Positions 55,715-63,874 are shown, counted from the stretch's first letter. The stretch: 64,000 nt of DNA from Caproiciproducens galactitolivorans (GCF_026672255.1 NZ_JAPOHA010000002.1:262189-326188); one strand, 5' to 3'. The notes: a model not told the origin generated them from the letters alone. A program made the numbers and translations.

Positions 55715-56710
55715 ATTTTTTGTCTGGATACGCAGGGGCTCCCGCTGTTTTACATGCGAAAGGGGATTTGATTCCGCCGCATTGGCCATCTGTTCGTCGG
55801 AAAGATGGGTATAGATTTCGGTAGTGCCTAAATTTTCATGACCCAGAATGTCCTTTAAAACGCGAATATCGACATGTCCGTGCTGATACATCAACGTAGC
55901 GGCCGTGTGCCGGAGTTTATGTACCGAAAAACTGCCCAGCTCAATTTCGGAAAGATATTTTTTAACGATATACTGGACGGTTTTCGGGCTGATCCGTTTC
56001 CTTTGTTTACTGATAAATAAGGCGTTTTTATCAATCAGGGCTTCTTTCGGGCGTACTGCAATATAGCGGTTAATGGCGTCGATACAGGCATCGTTCAGGT
56101 AAACAATGCGCTCTTTGTTTCCTTTGCCTACAATCCGTATTGTTTTGTTATTATGGCTTACGTCGCTTAAATTCAGGCTGACAAGTTCCGAAAGACGCAT
56201 TCCGCAGTTCAGAAATAGCACCAGTATGCAGTAATCCCGTTCTTTTGTCGGCCCGTCCACTTTGGAAAGCAGCTCAAGGCATTGCTCCAGCGTAAGGTAT
56301 TTCGGCAGGGATTTCTTCAGCTTCGGCGTTTCCAGTTCCTGAACCGGGTTTGTATCCAGTTTTCCGGTTTTGTTGGTCAGATATTTAAAAAAAGTCCGAA
56401 GGCTGGATACTTTGCGGGAACGCGTGGAAGCTTTGTTATTACGCTCTGATGACAGAAAATTCATGTACTCATAAACATTGGTCAGGGTTATTGTTTTAAT
56501 CAAAGCGAGGTCAACGTCAGAAATATTGATTTGCTCAAATCCGGTACCGGGCGGAACCAGATCTCGTTTCTGCTTGATATACCGGAAAAAAGTACGCAGA
56601 TCAAGATAATATTCTTCGGCTGTTTTGGGAGATTTTCCTTTAATCGTTTCGATATAACCTAAGAATTCCTTGATAATCGGCGGAGCTTCCGCCAGAAGTT
56701 CGGGTTTCAT
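55697..56710 (-). CDS. Tyrosine recombinase, XerC/XerD-like
   Basis: Second tyrosine recombinase, 337 residues, convergent with the first. It has a core-binding domain (FLGYIETIKGKSPKTAEEYYLDLRTFFRYIK), catalytic Arg in CGMRLSELVSLN, HKLRHTAATLMYQHGH, and the Tyr in GHENLGTTEIYTHL. The N-terminal part is longer than in XerD and the C-terminus ends in a basic tail. Such proteins are common and may be a second chromosomal Xer or a domestic integrase. It has its own promoter covered by a palindrome. No phage genes, att repeats or tRNA target adjoin it. Confidence 0.88.
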   Translation of the reverse strand: MKPELLAEAPPIIKEFLGYIETIKGKSPKTAEEYYLDLRTFFRYIKQKRDLVPPGTGFEQINISDVDLALIKTITLTNVYEYMNFLSSERNNKASTRSRKVSSLRTFFKYLTNKTGKLDTNPVQELETPKLKKSLPKYLTLEQCLELLSKVDGPTKERDYCILVLFLNCGMRLSELVSLNLSDVSHNNKTIRIVGKGNKERIVYLNDACIDAINRYIAVRPKEALIDKNALFISKQRKRISPKTVQYIVKKYLSEIELGSFSVHKLRHTAATLMYQHGHVDIRVLKDILGHENLGTTEIYTHLSDEQMANAAESNPLSHVKQREPLRIQTKNKKGSE

Positions 56711-56752
56711 AAATACATTTCAACTCCAGTTTTTATAATTTTCTGTCCCCTT

Positions 56753-56807
56753 AATTATACAAAATATTCATTTTGTATAATTATAGCAAAAAAAAAGGAG
56801 ATGTCAA
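56753..56807 (-). promoter_or_regulatory. Sigma-A promoter with overlapping 13-bp palindrome
   Basis: On the minus strand TTGACA (56807-56802), 16 bases and TATAAT (56785-56780). A perfect palindrome, AATTATACAAAAT at 56753-56765 and ATTTTGTATAATT at 56770-56782 with an ATTC spacer, covers the -10 edge and the expected start site near 56773. This is where a repressor would bind. Confidence 0.7.
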
Positions 56808-56822
56808 GAAATTCTACCCCAT

Positions 56823-57047
56823 TTATAACCCAAACTTTAAATTTTTTGCTAATCCGGTATATTTATCATACTGTGCGTGGTTTTGGCAAAAGCATGGATA
56901 ACTCATTTTATATTTTGGACATCCGTCTCCGGTTTGTTCCAGTCCGGATCCGCAGGTTCTGCAATTCAAATTCGCATCGTATATACTATAATCACAAGTA
57001 TCACATCCCGTTAGCACTCTTCCATTCTCGATCATAATATCATCCAT
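56823..57047 (-). CDS. Small cysteine-rich hypothetical protein
   Basis: A 74-residue open frame not recognised as any known family. It has a CxxC-x10-CxxC pattern (CDTCDYSIYDANLNCRTC, about 15-32) followed by three more Cys (GDGCPKYK and YPCFC), suggesting a small zinc-binding protein. An in-frame stop lies directly before the ATG at 57047 and no good ribosome-binding site is near; an inner ATG at 57035 has a weak GGATGAT. It lies upstream of the recombinase gene on the same strand. It may be a real small gene or a remnant. Confidence 0.4.
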   Translation of the reverse strand: MDDIMIENGRVLTGCDTCDYSIYDANLNCRTCGSGLEQTGDGCPKYKMSYPCFCQNHAQYDKYTGLAKNLKFGL

Positions 57048-57250
57048 TTATTCTTATTATGAAAGAACTTTTCCTCATCCTTTCAAAGCGATTTATCTAA
57101 AATTAATTTTCCCCTCCTCTTACGTTCTATTCTATCTATTCCTTGGCAGGAAATGTGGTAAACATTTCGCGGCAGCGTTCGAGAAGAAGAATGAACGCAT
57201 GGCAACTGTTAATTGCTAAAAACACCCATATGCCCTTCTAGAAAAAGAAG
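57048..57250. other. Intergenic stretch without a recognised gene
   Basis: AT-rich spacer with no coding frame I can support. It contains a GGAGGGG Shine-Dalgarno-like sequence on the minus strand (about 57113-57119) with no start codon behind it, and a small hairpin GAAATGT-GGTAA-ACATTTC (57150-57168). The remains of a lost gene are possible but not shown. Confidence 0.4.
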
Positions 57251-57292
57251 CAGCGAAACGACGGCTTTGATTTCAAAGCCGTCGTTTCGCTG
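57251..57292 (-). terminator. Long hairpin terminator after the GNAT/YoaP-like gene
   Basis: A perfect 20-bp stem (57251-57270 with 57273-57292) has a two-base loop. Read on the minus strand it is followed by CTTCTTTTTC, giving a terminator 50 bases after the GNAT stop. On the plus strand no T-run follows. Confidence 0.75.
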
Positions 57293-57343
57293 TAAGTAAT
57301 TTATGGCCGAATAATCTTATTTTAACCAAGCACCTTGATTATA

Positions 57344-58102
57344 TCAGCTATTGATAGATGCTAAAAATTTTTCAAATTTTTTATCCGAAAAAATCTCGTT
57401 TGTAACAAGAACGCCGTCGTAAAAGAAACTGTAGGTTGTAAACGGTGCAGGGGCATTCTGAGCCTGTTCCGTCGTTTCGATTTTATGGAGTGTAACCGTT
57501 GTGCTATGTTGCTCCGCTATCTCCCTGATCATAGGGGCGTATTTATCCGTATGCGGGCATTGATTTGCGTAATAAAGCACCATGCCCTTTTCATTGATTT
57601 TACACTGCCTGGCACAATCTCTGAATTTCGGGACGGGGGCGTTTTCATCAAACGGCAGGTATAGCAGTTCATAATACGGAGCCGCCGTATCGGCTATCTG
57701 GAAACCCTTATACTTTAAATACTTTGGGTCGGATAAAAACGGCATCTTTTTTGTTGAGGAAAGGACGGTCAGGCCGCGTTTTCCTTTCTTCTTTGCGTCT
57801 GCAATACATTGTTCCAAAAGCTGATTGGCATAGCCCTGTCCCTTGAATTGCCCGGATACCCAAAAGCAGTTGATGTGCATATATCCGTCCGCAAGGATGG
57901 GGCACCATGCTTTTTCAGCGGGGATATACTCGATAAAAACCTTGCCCCGCGCATCCAGTTTCCGGAATACCAATCCGTCCTGAAAGCGTTCTTTCATCCA
58001 CGCCTTTTTGGATGACACACAGGTTTCGCCCCTTTTCTCCGCTATAGCGCAGCATATATGCTCGCGATCAATATTGTCCCGGTTGACCGTAATAAATTCC
58101 AT
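57344..58102 (-). CDS. GNAT acetyltransferase with YoaP-like C-terminal domain
   Basis: A 252-residue two-domain protein. The N-terminal GNAT part has the acetyl-CoA loop GQFKGQGYANQLLEQCIADAKKKGKRGLTVLSS (about 83-115). The C-terminal part from about 170 resembles the YoaP domain: VLYYANQCPHTDKYAPMIREIAEQ, a thioredoxin-like segment with a single Cys (CPHT in place of CxxC), and TTYSFFYDGVLVTNEIFSDKKFEKFL. Bacillus YoaP has the same layout; the substrate is unknown. It has its own promoter and terminator and stands alone. Confidence 0.82.
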   Translation of the reverse strand: MEFITVNRDNIDREHICCAIAEKRGETCVSSKKAWMKERFQDGLVFRKLDARGKVFIEYIPAEKAWCPILADGYMHINCFWVSGQFKGQGYANQLLEQCIADAKKKGKRGLTVLSSTKKMPFLSDPKYLKYKGFQIADTAAPYYELLYLPFDENAPVPKFRDCARQCKINEKGMVLYYANQCPHTDKYAPMIREIAEQHSTTVTLHKIETTEQAQNAPAPFTTYSFFYDGVLVTNEIFSDKKFEKFLASINS

Positions 58103-58138
58103 TGTTCTTTTTCCTTTCGCTGAAATTTCTTTGACTGC

Positions 58139-58167
58139 ATCTTATTTTACTCTATAGAACATGACAA
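58139..58167 (-). promoter_or_regulatory. Probable promoter of the GNAT/YoaP-like gene
   Basis: On the minus strand TTGTCA (58167-58162), 17 bases and TAAGAT (58144-58139). It lies in the 145-base gap after the DUF6873 gene; the -10 has two mismatches. Confidence 0.5.
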
Positions 58168-58247
58168 CAGTGCGTCATATTCTGGCTTCCAAATAAAACG
58201 GTTCCGTAAATTGTGATCGATCTTCCCTTATGTATACACCCTGCGCC

Positions 58248-58997
58248 TTATCCGAATGTTTTTAACGGCAGGATTCCCCCAACATCCGTTAAAGGGTCCT
58301 CCGTAAGAGATAGTAACTGGACGTTCAGATTCCTGCAAAATGCTTTGATTTTACAGTAATCCGGATGCGATTCAATGCTGCCCGCAAACACGAGCTTATT
58401 TTTACCGATCATTCCGCACGCACCGCCGAGGAAGCCGTATTCATACCCGTCCAGCTTTACAAAACCCGGTCTGATTTTTAAAACCTGAATAGCGGCGCCG
58501 GCAGCCGCGGCCGCGATGGAGGAATCCTCTGTGATGACCGCGTTTTCGCTGACAATCACAGAGGAACATTTTGCGTATCCCTGTTTTGTGGATAGGATGG
58601 AAATTTGATGTTTTTTGCAATAATCGACAATAACCGTATCCAGTGCCTTTTGATTTGCGATCAAATTTCGGCCGATACGGGCCGCATTTAAGGCCACATC
58701 TTTCGGATAATTCTTTTCCAAAACCGAACATGAATACACTGTATGAAATCCGTTCTGTTCCAAAGCCGCTTTTAAATATTCTTCCCCTTTGGCGACAACA
58801 ATGGCATTATCCCCTAAATGGTGGCAGAGCATGTCCGCGTGGGTGCAAACCGGCAAACCGATCTTTTTACAAGGTTTTACCGGCAAAACGATGATGTTTA
58901 AACGACGGAGCGCATTTATTATTTTTGGATATGTACCGGACATGGCCGCCAGCGCCACGTCCGCTTCCGGTAAATTCGGAGAATTGATAAAGCGCAT
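58248..58997 (-). CDS. DUF6873-type pentein-like (GME-fold) protein
   Basis: A 249-residue protein related to the guanidino-group modifying enzyme fold (arginine deiminase, agmatine deiminase). Family-like motifs are CTHADMLCHHLGDN, QGYAKCSSVIVSENAVITEDSSIA, and EYGFLGGACGMIGKNKLVFAGS. The C-terminal segment that carries the catalytic Cys in true penteins reads TDVGGILPLKTFG without Cys, so the usual chemistry may be absent. The ATG follows GAGGAAA and lies nine bases after the permease stop, so it is probably the last gene of the exporter-like operon. Function unknown. Confidence 0.72.
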   Translation of the reverse strand: MRFINSPNLPEADVALAAMSGTYPKIINALRRLNIIVLPVKPCKKIGLPVCTHADMLCHHLGDNAIVVAKGEEYLKAALEQNGFHTVYSCSVLEKNYPKDVALNAARIGRNLIANQKALDTVIVDYCKKHQISILSTKQGYAKCSSVIVSENAVITEDSSIAAAAAGAAIQVLKIRPGFVKLDGYEYGFLGGACGMIGKNKLVFAGSIESHPDYCKIKAFCRNLNVQLLSLTEDPLTDVGGILPLKTFG

Positions 58998-59005
58998 AAT
59001 TTCCT

Positions 59006-60193
59006 CTATTCCTGTCTGAGCGCGTCAACCGGCTTTAGGTTCGACGCCTTATAAGCCGGATAAATGCCGAAAATCGTTCCGGAAAGAATGGAAAAGCCCA
59101 TTACAGGCAAAACCACATCCACCCGAATATTCAGCGCAACGCCGAAATAATTCGCACCGATATAGGATATGAGATATCCTGATACCAGTCCAAGGATACA
59201 GCCGATGAAAGAGATCAGAATTGCCTCGAACATAAATTCCAGCATAATGGAACTGCGTTTCGCGCCGATTGCTTTTTTAATTCCGATTTCCCGCGTCCTT
59301 TCGTTGACCGATACCAGCATGACCGTCATAATACTCAGGCTGGCCACCAATAAGGAAACGGACCCGACCGCCGAAAGAATCAGCGTGATAATATCGAGCA
59401 TATTGGTAAGACTGTCTTTTTGTTTTGCCAGATTGTTCGAAACAAAAGCGCCCGCCGAACCGTTATTTCGATCCAATTTATCAACGATCGTCTGCCCTAT
59501 TCGGTCCACGTTTCCGCCGGATTTAATCTTTACCGCGATTTGATCAAAATTGTCTTTTCCCGAAGCCTTTTGAACGGTTGTATAAGGGACGTATACAAAG
59601 GTGGGAATATAATTTCCGATAACATTTTGCAGCAGTCCGCTGCCGGTTTTTATAATACCGACTACTTTATAATTATCCTCCACTCCCCCGCACAGAATGG
59701 TTACCGTTTTGCCGATAATATTGCTTCTTAAATACGTACTTTTGGAAAAAGCTTCGTCTACCAGGCATACGTTTGCGCCGTCCCGGATATCTTCGTTATT
59801 AAACAGCCGTCCGTAAAGCAAATTAATGGAGATGATCTGGCTGGCTTTGGTGTCTATTCCCCACACGATCGCTTTGGTACGGATTTTTCTTGCTGTTACA
59901 TCCGTACTTTGGACTACGATGGGAGCGGCCTGTTCCACCTGGTCGCACCGCTTAATAAGGTTCAAATCGGTTTCATTCAGAGAAATCGAGCCTGCGTCCT
60001 GGGAAACCGATATCGTCAGGCCGCTCAGGCCAAGGCTTTCCAGTTCCGTGCTGAGCGCCGTTGTGCCGCAGCGGCTGATATTTCCGACAATAATCACGGA
60101 AGAGACGCCGATCGCAATCCCCAATATGGTTAAAGAAGTTCGGACACGTTTTCTCGTAAGACTCCGGAATGCGGATTTTAAATAATCAGCCAC
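59006..60193 (-). CDS. ABC transporter permease, MacB/FtsX type
   Basis: Permease of a MacB-like export system, 395 residues. It has an N-terminal helix (SLTRKRVRTSLTILGIAIGVSSVIIVG), a large outer MacB_PCD-type domain (about 50-270), and three C-terminal helices of the FtsX domain with SVNERTREIGIKKAIGAKRSSIMLEFMFEA. The GTG start overlaps the adaptor gene by eight bases, with GGTGAG five bases ahead. A partner ATPase gene is expected but neither neighbour is one. Confidence 0.9.
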   Translation of the reverse strand: MADYLKSAFRSLTRKRVRTSLTILGIAIGVSSVIIVGNISRCGTTALSTELESLGLSGLTISVSQDAGSISLNETDLNLIKRCDQVEQAAPIVVQSTDVTARKIRTKAIVWGIDTKASQIISINLLYGRLFNNEDIRDGANVCLVDEAFSKSTYLRSNIIGKTVTILCGGVEDNYKVVGIIKTGSGLLQNVIGNYIPTFVYVPYTTVQKASGKDNFDQIAVKIKSGGNVDRIGQTIVDKLDRNNGSAGAFVSNNLAKQKDSLTNMLDIITLILSAVGSVSLLVASLSIMTVMLVSVNERTREIGIKKAIGAKRSSIMLEFMFEAILISFIGCILGLVSGYLISYIGANYFGVALNIRVDVVLPVMGFSILSGTIFGIYPAYKASNLKPVDALRQE

Positions 60194-61154
60194 CCGAACT
60201 CACCGTCCCTTTTTTAGACGGAACAACGTAGGAACCGTTGGAAACGGAATCCGGATTGTTAATGATCTCATCGTTTTTGGAAATTCCGCTGGTTATTTCG
60301 AAACCTTTGTCAAACTCTCTGCTTGTCACCACAGGCGTTTTTACAGCCTGTTTTCCGCATAATTTGAAGACGTACTCGTTCCCGTCTTTATCCGCTCTGA
60401 CGGCCTCGTAGGGCGCAATAAGAACGCCGCTGTTCTCCGAAGTAATAATCTTCGCCTTTGCGGTATATCCCGGCTTAATTTCGCCGCCTGTCTTATCCAC
60501 GCTGACGATTACTTCGACGACGGTAGCTTCGCCGTTTTTTGAAACAACCTGCTTTGCGTCGGAGGAGATCTTCCGAACAACGCCGGTATAAGCGGTATTT
60601 TTAAAGCCGACGCCGGTAATAATTGCCTTCTGCCCGATCTTTACGTCCGATATCTGGGCTTCGTCTACGGAGAGCCGGACCTGCAGTTTCACGGGGCTGT
60701 CCGAAATGACCGCAACCGGACTGCCGGTTCGGATGTAGCTTTGGCCTGCGGCGGTAAGGGATGTAATTTCACCGGCATAGGGCGATGCAATGGTCTGCGT
60801 TTTCGTCCGGCTCTGCTGAAAATCGCCGGCGTAGCCCGATCCTTCCCCGAACCCTTCCTCCGTTCCGGTGACGCCGTTTTCCGAAGTCAGGACTTCCATT
60901 AAGGGCTGTCCAACGGAGACAGTGTCCCCTGTTTTCACCAAAATCCGGCTGATAAAGGCGGTATACGGCGAACAAACGCTGTGGTCAGATACCCTTTCCA
61001 CCCTGCCGCTGCATATTACGGAATCCTCAACTGTAAGTGGATTTACCTTTACAACACTTACCTGTATGGCTGAATTACGGGAAATTTCGCCCCAGGCAAG
61101 GATACTTATGAGGATTAAAGCTGTAAAGGCAATTAGCATTACATTTCTTTTCAT
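60186..61154 (-). CDS. HlyD/RND-type membrane fusion (adaptor) protein
   Basis: Periplasmic-adaptor-like protein for export with the downstream permease. The 322-residue protein has one N-terminal membrane segment (VMLIAFTALILISILAWGE) and a lipoyl/barrel-sandwich pair (FISRILVKTGDTVSVGQPLMEV, then IASPYAGEITSLTAAGQSYIRTGSPVAVISD). A beta-barrel follows (LQVRLSVDEAQISDVKIGQKAII and KPGYTAKAKIIT). I use the ATG at 61154, six bases after GGGGGA; the ATG at 61160 is too close. In Gram-positives such adaptors work with MacB-like permeases. Confidence 0.88.
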   Translation of the reverse strand: MKRNVMLIAFTALILISILAWGEISRNSAIQVSVVKVNPLTVEDSVICSGRVERVSDHSVCSPYTAFISRILVKTGDTVSVGQPLMEVLTSENGVTGTEEGFGEGSGYAGDFQQSRTKTQTIASPYAGEITSLTAAGQSYIRTGSPVAVISDSPVKLQVRLSVDEAQISDVKIGQKAIITGVGFKNTAYTGVVRKISSDAKQVVSKNGEATVVEVIVSVDKTGGEIKPGYTAKAKIITSENSGVLIAPYEAVRADKDGNEYVFKLCGKQAVKTPVVTSREFDKGFEITSGISKNDEIINNPDSVSNGSYVVPSKKGTVSSGG

Positions 61155-61211
61155 TCCCATTCCCCCGTTCCTGCTTATTGTGTGAAAACAGGGGGGAAAA
61201 TATTAGTATCA

Positions 61212-61231
61212 ATTCACGGATTCCTGTGAAT
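61212..61231. promoter_or_regulatory. Imperfect palindrome in the divergent intergenic region
   Basis: ATTCAC and GTGAAT arms (61212-61217, 61226-61231) with GGA and TCC inside. It lies between the divergent adaptor gene and the 59-residue Cys protein gene, where an operator could control both. It may equally be a chance hairpin. Confidence 0.3.
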
Positions 61232-61275
61232 AATTTTTGCTTATGTTCCCAAAAATATTGCTGAGGTGAACATAA

Positions 61276-61455
61276 ATGAGCATCATACAATGTGATGAAG
61301 ACTGTCTTTACCAACATGAGGGCTATTGCAGCCTTGAAATGCCGTCTGCGATCACAAATTATACCGGCGACGGCTGTGTGCACTGTATCAAAGTTACGCC
61401 CCGCAATACGGTTACGAACCCGACGAAGCCTCAAATGCCTCCCTCACGTTTTTAA
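61276..61455 (+). CDS. Small conserved-looking Cys-containing protein (59 residues)
   Basis: A 59-residue product starting SIIQCDEDCLYQHEGYCSLE, with later CVHC and a Pro-rich tail. The C-x3-C-x7-C and CxxC pattern resembles short clostridial proteins of unknown function that carry a CxxxCxYQxxGxC core. GAGGTGA lies six bases before the ATG, which supports translation. Its last 44 bases overlap the convergent end of radA. A metal-binding role is likely from the Cys, but nothing more can be said. Confidence 0.72.
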   Translation: MSIIQCDEDCLYQHEGYCSLEMPSAITNYTGDGCVHCIKVTPRNTVTNPTKPQMPPSRF

Positions 61456-62782
61456 CCCCGATCAACTGAATGTCTTTTGGTTTGGAATGCAGTTGCTTCA
61501 GGTTATGGTAAGGCAAGATGCATTTTGTAAAACCAAGCCGTTCCGCTTCGCTGATCCGCGCTTCGGCGTGGGTTACGGAGCGGATTTCTCCTGCCAGGCC
61601 GATCTCGCCGAATACGATGGCATCGTCGCTGACGGGAATATCCTTTAAGCTTGAAACAAGCGACATGGCAACCGCCAGATCGGCCGCGGGTTCATCCAGC
61701 CTTAATCCGCCGACTACGTTGACATAGGCGTCTAAATTCGAGAAGTAAAACCCCGCGCGCTTTTCTAAAACCGCGAGAAGAAGCGACATCCGATTATAAT
61801 CAAAGCCGGTAGACATCCTTCGGGGATTGCCGAAACCCGTTGTGGTAGCCAGGCCCTGTATTTCAGCTAAAATCGGCCGGGAACCTTCCAAAATACTGGT
61901 AACGCAGGTACCGGATACATTCTTGGGCCTGCCGGAAAGAAGGGCCAGCGAAGGGTTGTCCACCTGATGCAGGCCATGGTCGTCCATATCAAAAACGCCG
62001 ATCTCATTCGTCGAACCATAGCGGTTCTTGACCGCGCGCAAAATCCGATAGGACATCTGCCGGTCCCCTTCAAAATAGAGCACGGCGTCCACAATATGCT
62101 CCAGTACCTTCGGCCCCGCAATCGCGCCGTCCTTATTGACGTGCCCAACCAGAATGGTCGGAATCTCCAGCGACTTTGCGGCGCGCATGTAAGCGTTTGT
62201 GCATTCGCGCACCTGCGTAACGCTGCCGGGTGACGAGTTTAAATCGGTGTAGTTCATGGTCTGAATGGAGTCGATCATCACTAAATCCGGTTTATGTGCC
62301 CGCATTTGCTCTATAACGCATTGAACGTCGGTTTCCGTTAAAATATAGAGGTTTTCACTTTGTACGCCCAAACGGGCCGCACGAAGCTTTATTTGCCTGC
62401 TTGATTCTTCTCCGGATACATACAGTATTTTTAAAGACCGTCCGAGATATTCACAGATTTGCAGAAGAATGGTCGATTTTCCGATGCCGGGTTCGCCGCT
62501 GATCAGAATCAACGAGCCTTTTACAATTCCGCCGCCGAGTACCCTGTCCAGCTCGCTCAGGCCGGTATGGTAACGCGCTTCCTCATCGGTACTGATTTCA
62601 TTAATAGCGATCGGGCTGTTCAGACTATGTACCGCAGAGGTTCCGGAATTTTTGGGAGCCGCGGCTTCCCGGAATTCCTCGTTCATACAGTTCCATTGGC
62701 CGCAGCCCGGGCATTTGCCATACCATTTTGCCGATTCAAAGCCGCATTCGGAACAAATATAGATACTTTTCGATTTCGCCAT
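61412..62782 (-). CDS. radA: DNA repair protein RadA/Sms
   Basis: RecA-related helicase that helps branch migration during recombination. The 456-residue protein has the N-terminal zinc finger YICSECGFESAKWYGKCPGCGQWN (four Cys), the Walker A GEPGIGKSTILLQI (about 95-108), the RadA-specific KNRYGSTNEIGVF (KNRFG-type motif), and a C-terminal Lon-protease-like domain (about 340-440). The 3' end overlaps the small plus-strand gene at 61276. The start has AGAGG ten bases ahead. Confidence 0.96.
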   Translation of the reverse strand: MAKSKSIYICSECGFESAKWYGKCPGCGQWNCMNEEFREAAAPKNSGTSAVHSLNSPIAINEISTDEEARYHTGLSELDRVLGGGIVKGSLILISGEPGIGKSTILLQICEYLGRSLKILYVSGEESSRQIKLRAARLGVQSENLYILTETDVQCVIEQMRAHKPDLVMIDSIQTMNYTDLNSSPGSVTQVRECTNAYMRAAKSLEIPTILVGHVNKDGAIAGPKVLEHIVDAVLYFEGDRQMSYRILRAVKNRYGSTNEIGVFDMDDHGLHQVDNPSLALLSGRPKNVSGTCVTSILEGSRPILAEIQGLATTTGFGNPRRMSTGFDYNRMSLLLAVLEKRAGFYFSNLDAYVNVVGGLRLDEPAADLAVAMSLVSSLKDIPVSDDAIVFGEIGLAGEIRSVTHAEARISEAERLGFTKCILPYHNLKQLHSKPKDIQLIGVKNVREAFEASSGS

Positions 62783-62851
62783 ATTGAAAATCCTCTTTTT
62801 CCTGTTTCTTCATCTTAAATTATAGACGAACCGGCCGACAATTACAAGATA

Positions 62852-63574
62852 TTACAGAGTCGAATGGTAGTAATCGAGAAAACCACTGTAAATGGCGAAA
62901 GCCATTTGCTTTTGGTAAGCCGGGTTATTCAGTTTTTCCGCTTCCGATTCATTTGAAAGGAAGCCGCATTCCACCATTACGGCGGTTACTTTTGCGTTCC
63001 ACAACAGATAGATGGAGCTTGTAGCCGGTTTCGTTTCCCGTTTATTTTCCGGCTGTAAAAGTTCAACAACACGGCTTTTGATACTTTCCGCCAGTTCCTT
63101 GCTTCCTTCGGTTTTTTGAGAATAGAAAATCTGCGCGCCGCTATAGCGGCTGCTGGTAAAATGGTTTTGATGAATGCTCAGAAAAATGCAGTCCCCCTGC
63201 GATTCGATCATCTTCAGACGGTTATGGATATCGCTTACCTTCCGTTCCCGGACCGTATCCAGATGATCATCGCAGACGGATATATCGGTAGTTCTTGTCA
63301 TAACGACACGAAAACCGGACGCTTTTAAAAGCTTTTCCAACTGAAGCGCTATCGCCAGATTGATATCTTTTTCCAAAGCGGTCGATTTCCCTACGGCTCC
63401 TCCGTCCTCCCCGCCGTGTCCCGCGTCAAGGACGATGATAGGATTGCGCTTTTCAGCCAAAGCAGATGCCATTTTATCAATTCGATTATAAGAGATATAG
63501 GACAATAATAAGAACAGGAGACAGCATAAAATCAGTATGGATATCGGGACAAAATAATTTTTGGACGATTTCAA
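62852..63574 (-). CDS. cwlD: N-acetylmuramoyl-L-alanine amidase, CwlD type
   Basis: Cleaves stem peptides from muramic acid; CwlD with PdaA makes muramic lactam in the spore cortex. The 240-residue amidase_3 protein has an N-terminal membrane segment (YFVPISILILCCLLFLLLSYI) and the zinc motif VLDAGHGGEDGG (His). It continues with ALEKDINLAIALQ (Glu), FLSIHQNHF (His) and the catalytic Glu in MVECGFLSNESEAEKL. I use the TTG at 63574, four bases after GGGGTGAT; a GTG at 63592 is upstream of it and has no site. Placement near radA is common in Clostridia. A general amidase is possible. Confidence 0.88.
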   Translation of the reverse strand: MKSSKNYFVPISILILCCLLFLLLSYISYNRIDKMASALAEKRNPIIVLDAGHGGEDGGAVGKSTALEKDINLAIALQLEKLLKASGFRVVMTRTTDISVCDDHLDTVRERKVSDIHNRLKMIESQGDCIFLSIHQNHFTSSRYSGAQIFYSQKTEGSKELAESIKSRVVELLQPENKRETKPATSSIYLLWNAKVTAVMVECGFLSNESEAEKLNNPAYQKQMAFAIYSGFLDYYHSTL

Positions 63575-63825
63575 GGCGATCACCCCATGCACAATCTATA
63601 TGCAAGGGATGATTTTGGATATGTATGGAAACGCATCCGCGTTTGTTCTTCGTAAATTTTTTTATGAATCATCCAATGATTTTACAGAATATCGGTACCC
63701 GCCGGCAAGCGGCGGTATTTTCCCGGCGCCGCTTGCTTCAACAAAATGGAAGGGGGCAGGAAAAAAAGGGCTTGAAATGAAAGTTCTTCCGGTCTTGCCT
63801 GCATCCCCGGCGGGTTGCCGTACAA

Positions 63826-63864
63826 CGAAAAAATCCGTAAAACAGTTCATCTGTTTTACGGATT
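63826..63864 (-). terminator. Terminator of the tRNA genes
   Basis: AATCCGTAAAACAG (63832-63845) pairs with CTGTTTTACGGATT (63851-63864) around TTCAT. On the minus strand the stem is followed by TTTTTTCG, a clear end for the tRNA transcript. The 240 bases from here to cwlD hold no supported gene. Confidence 0.88.
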
Positions 63865-63874
63865 AAATTTCGTT

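Noticed and set aside
54778..56710. Integrated phage or genomic island at the two recombinases
   Set aside because: No phage structural genes, no flanking direct repeats and no tRNA target nearby; the genes around are core genes.
62856..62866. ACTCTGTAATA on the minus strand at the cwlD stop, shared with the inverted-repeat end at 15078
   Set aside because: Eleven bases inside a coding end and no further similarity; chance is enough.
63561..63866. 101-residue plus-strand frame between cwlD and the tRNAs
   Set aside because: No ribosome-binding site, overlaps the cwlD start and runs through the tRNA terminator.
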